From the NCBI RefSeq assembly GCF_009604375.1, contig NZ_WEGH01000002.1, positions 1,698,073 to 1,762,072 of the forward strand: 64,000 nt of DNA. The letters are read 5' to 3'. A program made the translations under genes and the position numbers. Under the pieces are notes generated by a model, which ran no database searches, was not told the DNA's origin, and saw nothing but the letters and a program-made list of their open reading frames with translations. Every line of letters begins with the position of its first letter. Positions within the stretch are counted from its first letter, which is position 1. The stretch is from Actinomadura macrotermitis (lineage in GTDB: Bacteria > Actinomycetota > Actinomycetes > Streptosporangiales > Streptosporangiaceae). This document shows, piece by piece, positions 60,025 through 64,000 of the stretch.

Positions 60025-61097
60025 CGTTCGAGGATGGAGGACTCGGCGAGGCGGGACAGGCCCTCGCGGACGCTGCGGGCGCGGGACTCGCCGACGCCGC
60101 CGACCGCCTGCAGGTCGTCGATGCTGGCCGCCAGCAGCTTCTGCAGCCCGCCGAAGTGCTCCACCAGGCGCTCCACGACCAGGCTCGGCAGCCGCGGCAC
60201 CTTGGCCAGCAGCCGGTACCCCTTCGGGCTGACCGGCAGGTCGAGCGACTCGGGGCCGGTGAAGCCCATCACCTCGGCGACGGTGGACAGGTCGAGCAGC
60301 TCGTTGGCCGACAGGGCGTCCAGCGCGTTCAGCACCGCCGCGACGCCGTGCAGGCGGGTGCCCGCGGACGGGTAGTCGCGCACGATCAGCTCGCGGTCGA
60401 CGTCGACGCCCGAGACCAGCTCGTCCAGCTGCAGCGACAGCAGCCGGCCGTCGGTGCCGAGCTCGACGACGTAGCCCTCGATCTCGTCGGCGATGCGGCG
60501 CACCATCTCCAGCCGCTGCACCACCGCCGACACGTCGCGGACGGTGACCAGGTCCTCGATCTCCAGCGCCGACAGGGTGCCCGACACCTCGTCCAGGCGC
60601 AGCTTGTAGCGCTCGAGGGTGGCCAGGGCCTGGTTGGCCTTGGACAGGATCGCCGCCGAGTCCTCCAGGACGTAGCGGATGCCGTCCAGGTAGAGGGCGA
60701 TGATGCGCATCGACTGGCTGACCGAGATCACCGGGTGCGGGGTCTGGCGGGCGACCCGCTCGGCGGTGCGGTGCCGGGTGCCGGACTCCTCGGTCGGGAT
60801 GGTGGAGTCGGGCACCAGGTGCACCGCGGCGCGCACGATGCGGTGCCGGGTGCTGTCGAGCACGATCGCGCCGTCCATCTTGGCGAGCTCGCGCAGCCGC
60901 GTCGCGGAGAACTCCACGTCGAGCTCGAAGCCGCCGGAGCAGATCTCCTCGACGAGGTCGTCGTAGCCGAGCACGATCAGCGCGCCGGTGTGGCCGCGCA
61001 GGATGCGCTCCAGGCCGTCCCTCAGCTGGGTGCCCGGGGCCACCGCCGCGAGCGTGGCCCGGCGTCGTTCGTCATGACCCTTGTTGTGTGCTGGCAC
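60015..61097 (-). CDS. disA: DNA integrity scanning diadenylate cyclase DisA
   Basis: 360 aa. Makes cyclic di-AMP while scanning DNA for branched structures. The N-terminal DAC domain has DGA in KMDGAIVLD and RHR in ESGTRHRTAERV. A helical spine and C-terminal HhH repeats follow (SIDDLQAVGGVGESRARSVREGL). GTG 61097 gives the conserved PAHNKGHDERRRATLAAVAPGT start. It is encoded downstream of radA on the same strand (113 nt apart), as in many Gram-positive bacteria where RadA inhibits DisA. The 3' end overlaps the XRE gene by 10 nt. Confidence 0.95.
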   Translation of the reverse strand: MPAHNKGHDERRRATLAAVAPGTQLRDGLERILRGHTGALIVLGYDDLVEEICSGGFELDVEFSATRLRELAKMDGAIVLDSTRHRIVRAAVHLVPDSTIPTEESGTRHRTAERVARQTPHPVISVSQSMRIIALYLDGIRYVLEDSAAILSKANQALATLERYKLRLDEVSGTLSALEIEDLVTVRDVSAVVQRLEMVRRIADEIEGYVVELGTDGRLLSLQLDELVSGVDVDRELIVRDYPSAGTRLHGVAAVLNALDALSANELLDLSTVAEVMGFTGPESLDLPVSPKGYRLLAKVPRLPSLVVERLVEHFGGLQKLLAASIDDLQAVGGVGESRARSVREGLSRLAESSILERYV

Positions 61098-61210
61098 CTG
61101 GCCCCCGGAGGTCGCTGGACGGCGTCAGTTTACCGAGGAGGGCGGCAGGTCGGTTCCTCCCCAGGTCGCAAGCTTGCGCCCGATGACGTCATACCCTGGC
61201 GTGACCCCGC

Positions 61211-62635
61211 TCAGGGCGCGGTGAATGCCACTTGTAGCGCCTGGGTGAGGCTGTCCACCTCCATCACCTTCATGCCCTCGAAGCTCATGAGCTGCGGGTC
61301 GGCCCGTTTCAGCGGCGATCCGCTGCCGAGCTCCAGCGAGCCGCGCGGCACGACGGCGTACTTGAAGCCGAGCCGGGTCGCCTCGGCGAGGCGCCGCTGC
61401 ACACCCGGCACGATCCGCACCTCCCCGGCGAGGCCGACCTCGCCGACCGCGATCAGGCTGGACGACAGCGACTGCTCCACGGTGGACCCGGCGACCGCGA
61501 GCGCGAGCGCCAGGTCGACGGAGGTCTCGGCGAGCCGGACGCCGCCGACGGTGGACACGTACACGTCCTGCTCGTGCATGGAGATCTTGCAGCGCTGGGC
61601 GAGCACCGCCAGCACCATCGCGACCCGGGAGGTCTCCAGCCCCGACGACGCGCGCCGCGGCGAGGGCAGGTGCGACTTGGCGACCAGGGCCTGCACCTCG
61701 GCCACCAGCGGGCGGCGGCCCTCCAGCGTGACGGTGACGCAGGTGCCGGGGACCGGCTCGTCGCGGCGGGTGAGGAACAGCCCGCTCGGGTCGGGCAGGC
61801 CGACGATGCCGACCTCCGACAGGTCGAAGCAGCCGAGCTCGTCGGTCGGCCCGTAGCGGTTCTTCACCGCGCGGATCATCCGCAGCCGGCTGTGCCGGTC
61901 GCCCTCGAAGTACAGCACCACGTCGACCAGGTGCTCCAGCAGGCGCGGCCCGGCGATCGCGCCCTCCTTGGTGACGTGGCCGACCAGCACGACGGTGATG
62001 CCGCGCTCCTTGGCGACCCGGATCAGGTTGGCGGCGACCTCGCGGATCTGGGTGACGCCGCCGGGCGCGCCGTCGACCTCCGCGGTGCCGATCGTCTGGA
62101 TCGAGTCGACCACGATCAAGGACGGCTCGACCGCGTCGACGTGGCCGAGCACGGCCGACAGCTCGGTCTCGGCGGCCAGGTACAGCCGGTCGGTGATCGC
62201 GCCGATCCGGTCGGCGCGCAGCCGGACCTGCTCGGCCGACTCCTCCCCGGTGATGTACAGGACGGAGGAGGTGCCCGTGCCGCCCGTAGTGGTGGAGGCG
62301 AGGGCGGCGACCTCCAGCAGCAGGGTGGACTTGCCGATGCCGGGCTCGCCCGCCAGCAGCAGCACGGCGCCGGGCACGATGCCGCCGCCGAGCACCCGGT
62401 CGAGCTCGTCCAGCCCGGTCGGGCGGGTCTGCGCGGAGCGCACGTCGACCTGGCCGATCGGCCGCGCGGGCGCGCTGACCGGGCCCGCCGTCACCACCCG
62501 GGCCGCGGCGGCGCTGGACCCCTCGATGATCGTGCCCCAGGCCTGGCACTCGCCGCAGCGGCCCACCCACTTGGAGGTCTGCCAGCCGCACTCCGAGCAC
62601 CGGTAGGCGGCCTTGGCCGTCTTCACCTTCGCCAT
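61211..62635 (-). CDS. radA: DNA repair protein RadA (Sms)
   Basis: 474 aa. RecA-like branch-migration helicase for recombinational repair. Zinc finger C13-x2-C16...C27-x2-C30 is at the N terminus, Walker A is GEPGIGKST, the RadA-specific KNRYG motif is in VKNRYGPTDE, and a Lon-like C-terminal domain follows (STVGGVRLAETSVDLALALAV). ATG 62635 was chosen because homologues start here and TACGCT (62648-62643) is 7 nt upstream, another leaderless context; the frame is open to 62722. It leads the radA-disA unit. Confidence 0.95.
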   Translation of the reverse strand: MAKVKTAKAAYRCSECGWQTSKWVGRCGECQAWGTIIEGSSAAAARVVTAGPVSAPARPIGQVDVRSAQTRPTGLDELDRVLGGGIVPGAVLLLAGEPGIGKSTLLLEVAALASTTTGGTGTSSVLYITGEESAEQVRLRADRIGAITDRLYLAAETELSAVLGHVDAVEPSLIVVDSIQTIGTAEVDGAPGGVTQIREVAANLIRVAKERGITVVLVGHVTKEGAIAGPRLLEHLVDVVLYFEGDRHSRLRMIRAVKNRYGPTDELGCFDLSEVGIVGLPDPSGLFLTRRDEPVPGTCVTVTLEGRRPLVAEVQALVAKSHLPSPRRASSGLETSRVAMVLAVLAQRCKISMHEQDVYVSTVGGVRLAETSVDLALALAVAGSTVEQSLSSSLIAVGEVGLAGEVRIVPGVQRRLAEATRLGFKYAVVPRGSLELGSGSPLKRADPQLMSFEGMKVMEVDSLTQALQVAFTAP

Positions 62636-62809
62636 GGCCCGAAGCGTACGGCCGGCCACCGACAGTTCGGTCCCGGTCCGTGGGGCCGGCCGGAACTTCT
62701 GTGACTTATGGTGTTCAGGCAATCACGACCAGTTATGGCCATCTGCGTTGACGGAGGCGTCGGGCCGGCCGTCTGCTGTCAGAGGGCCCCGGTGAAAGGA
62801 CCGCACGGC

Positions 62810-63658
62810 ATGCTGCTGAAGAAGGCGCTGGGGCTCGGGGCGGCCGTGGCGGCGGTACTGGCGCTCGGCGCGCCGGCGCAGGCCGCGCCGTCGGGGGGCG
62901 GATATGTGGCGCTGGGCGACTCGTTCACCGCCGGGCCGCTCATCCCGAACCCCGCCGGCCGGCCGGCGGGGTGCATGCGGTCGGACCACAACTACCCCTC
63001 GCTCGTTGCCGCCCGTATCGGGGCCCGGCTGACCGACGTGAGCTGCAGCGGCGCCGAGACCACCGACATGACGGCCCCGCAGCGCACCTCGCTCGGCGTC
63101 AACCCGCCCCAGCTGAACGCGCTCACCCGCCGCACCCGCCTGGTGTCCCTCGGCATCGGCGGCAACGACCTCGGCTTCAGCGAGATCACCGTGGCGTGCG
63201 GGCTGGCGAGCGTCACCGACCCGCTCGGCGCGCCCTGCACCGCCCGCTTCGGCGACCGGATCGCCCGCCGCGTCGACGCCGTCGCGCCGAAGGTCGCCGC
63301 GGTGCTCGCCGGGATCCGCCGCCGCGCGCCCCGGGCACGGGTGCTGGTCGTCGGCTACCTGCGGCTGGTGCCCGGCGCGCCCGGCTGCTGGCCCGCCGTC
63401 CCGATCGCCCGCGGCGACCTGGCGTTCCTGGACGGCGCCGAACGCCGCCTCAACCGCATGCTCGCCGAACAGGCCAGGGCGGTCGGCGCGACCTTCGTGG
63501 ACACCTACCGGGGCGGCCTCGGCCACGACATGTGCGCCCGCCCCGGCCGCAAGTGGGTCGAGGGCATCGTGCTGACCTCCCCGGCGGCCCCGGTCCACCC
63601 CAACCAGGCCGGAATGCGCGAGGTGGCCCGCCGCGTCACCGCCGCCCTGGACGCCTGA
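62810..63658 (+). CDS. Secreted SGNH/GDSL hydrolase (lipase-like)
   Basis: 282 aa. Signal peptide MLLKKALGLGAAVAAVLALGAPAQA, then block I with the Ser nucleophile in VALGDSFTAG, block III GIGGNDLGF, and block V with the catalytic Asp/His in SPAAPVHPNQAGM. Six cysteines (PAGCMRSD, DVSCSGAE, TVACGL, APCTAR, PGCW, DMCARP) suggest three disulfides, as in Streptomyces coelicolor-type SGNH lipases. ATG 62810 follows AAAGGA; GTG 62792 is possible. It ends 1 nt before the convergent hydrolase gene's stop. Confidence 0.9.
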   Translation: MLLKKALGLGAAVAAVLALGAPAQAAPSGGGYVALGDSFTAGPLIPNPAGRPAGCMRSDHNYPSLVAARIGARLTDVSCSGAETTDMTAPQRTSLGVNPPQLNALTRRTRLVSLGIGGNDLGFSEITVACGLASVTDPLGAPCTARFGDRIARRVDAVAPKVAAVLAGIRRRAPRARVLVVGYLRLVPGAPGCWPAVPIARGDLAFLDGAERRLNRMLAEQARAVGATFVDTYRGGLGHDMCARPGRKWVEGIVLTSPAAPVHPNQAGMREVARRVTAALDA

Positions 63659-63659
63659 C

Positions 63660-64000
63660 CTACCCCTTGCGGGCGCGGTCGATCAGGTCGGTGAGGTGCT
63701 CCGTCACCACGGCGGGGCGCTCCAGCATGGACATGTGGCCGGCGACCGGGATGACCTCCAGCCGCGCCGACGGCACGCAGGAGGCGATCTTCAGGCTGTG
63801 CCCGACCGGGGTCATCATGTCGTTCTCGGCGCTGATGACCAGGGTGTCGACGCCGCCGAGGTGCGCGCAGTCGCTGATCACGTCATGGGTGATCATCGAG
63901 TGGAAGAAGTCGATGAGGGCGTCCATCCGGGTCTCGGCCATCATCTGCTCGGCGAAGGCGACCGCGGCGGGGCTCGCGTCGGGGCCGAAGGCGATCAGGT
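63660..64000 (-). CDS. Alpha/beta-hydrolase (5' end beyond window)
   Basis: The last 113 codons of an alpha/beta-hydrolase. The catalytic Asp is in LVISAENDMMTP and the catalytic His in VAGHMSMLERP, with the usual lid-following helix before them. The nucleophile elbow lies past the window edge. No substrate can be inferred. Confidence 0.8.
   Translation of the reverse strand, partial: LIAFGPDASPAAVAFAEQMMAETRMDALIDFFHSMITHDVISDCAHLGGVDTLVISAENDMMTPVGHSLKIASCVPSARLEVIPVAGHMSMLERPAVVTEHLTDLIDRARKG

Overview
The window is a dense, high-GC actinobacterial chromosome segment. Evidence includes strong G/C bias at third codon positions, GTG and TTG starts, Lsr2, a chaplin, a ClgR-type operator in front of clpC, a MidA homologue and a futalosine/adenosine-deaminase-like enzyme. 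Gene content and order resemble the conserved core of filamentous actinomycetes (Streptomyces and relatives). A genus such as Actinomadura (Thermomonosporaceae) is my inference, not something the sequence proves. I saw no rRNA, tRNA, CRISPR array, insertion sequence or prophage.

Layout. 1-7.8 kb: inorganic pyrophosphatase (cut by the window edge), PBP4-type dacB, a DUF2342 zincin, tilS, hpt, ftsH and folE. 7.9-9.7 kb: an ECF-like sigma factor with its CU044_5270-type membrane partner, on the opposite strand, splitting folE from the rest of the folate genes. 9.8-12.6 kb: folP, an NTF2-like protein, folB, folK and a DUF3180 membrane protein, mostly with overlapping stop/start codons. 12.6-15 kb (minus): an orphan nuoD paralogue, a 64-aa membrane peptide and a histidine-bearing polytopic membrane protein of unknown function. 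15-25.5 kb: two PH-domain membrane proteins, a P450, MidA, a NarL-type two-component pair, a short chaplin and a MacB/FtsX-like ABC exporter. 25.9-33.1 kb: a CoA/NAD block (DUF2520 Rossmann protein, panC, panD, nadB, nadC, coaX) and lysS. 33.1-38.6 kb: a repeat-bearing intergenic region, a LacI regulator, a stand-alone HTH protein, an NlpC/P60 hydrolase, an ArgA-like GNAT and two RDD proteins. 38.6-43 kb: a gene-poor kilobase, lsr2, and clpC behind two ClgR-like boxes.

43.2-51.4 kb holds the most interesting system. A secreted ScyD/ScyE-family beta-propeller is followed by seven tightly overlapping genes forming an actinobacterial ebo-type cluster: inositol-3-phosphate-synthase-like cyclase, UbiA prenyltransferase (EboC-like), sugar-phosphate isomerase/epimerase, EboA, TatD hydrolase (EboB), EboE and a type I phosphodiesterase-like EboF. 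In cyanobacteria the ebo genes are tied to scytonemin precursor export and carry a dehydroquinate-synthase-like EboD. Here a different sugar-phosphate cyclase family sits in the operon. The product is unknown, and EboF has an altered metal site.

51.4-64 kb: a muramoyl amidase, a winged-HTH/nucleotidyltransferase-like regulator with an operator over its -10 box, an adenosine-deaminase-like enzyme, a PRC/DUF2382 stress protein, a SnoaL protein, mutY, a DUF4232 lipoprotein-like protein, an MFS exporter with a divergent XRE regulator, radA-disA (DNA integrity and c-di-AMP), an SGNH lipase and a truncated alpha/beta hydrolase. Recurrent features are -10-like hexamers 5-8 nt before start codons (leaderless transcription), tail-to-tail gene overlaps, and a REP-like repeat present at two places.
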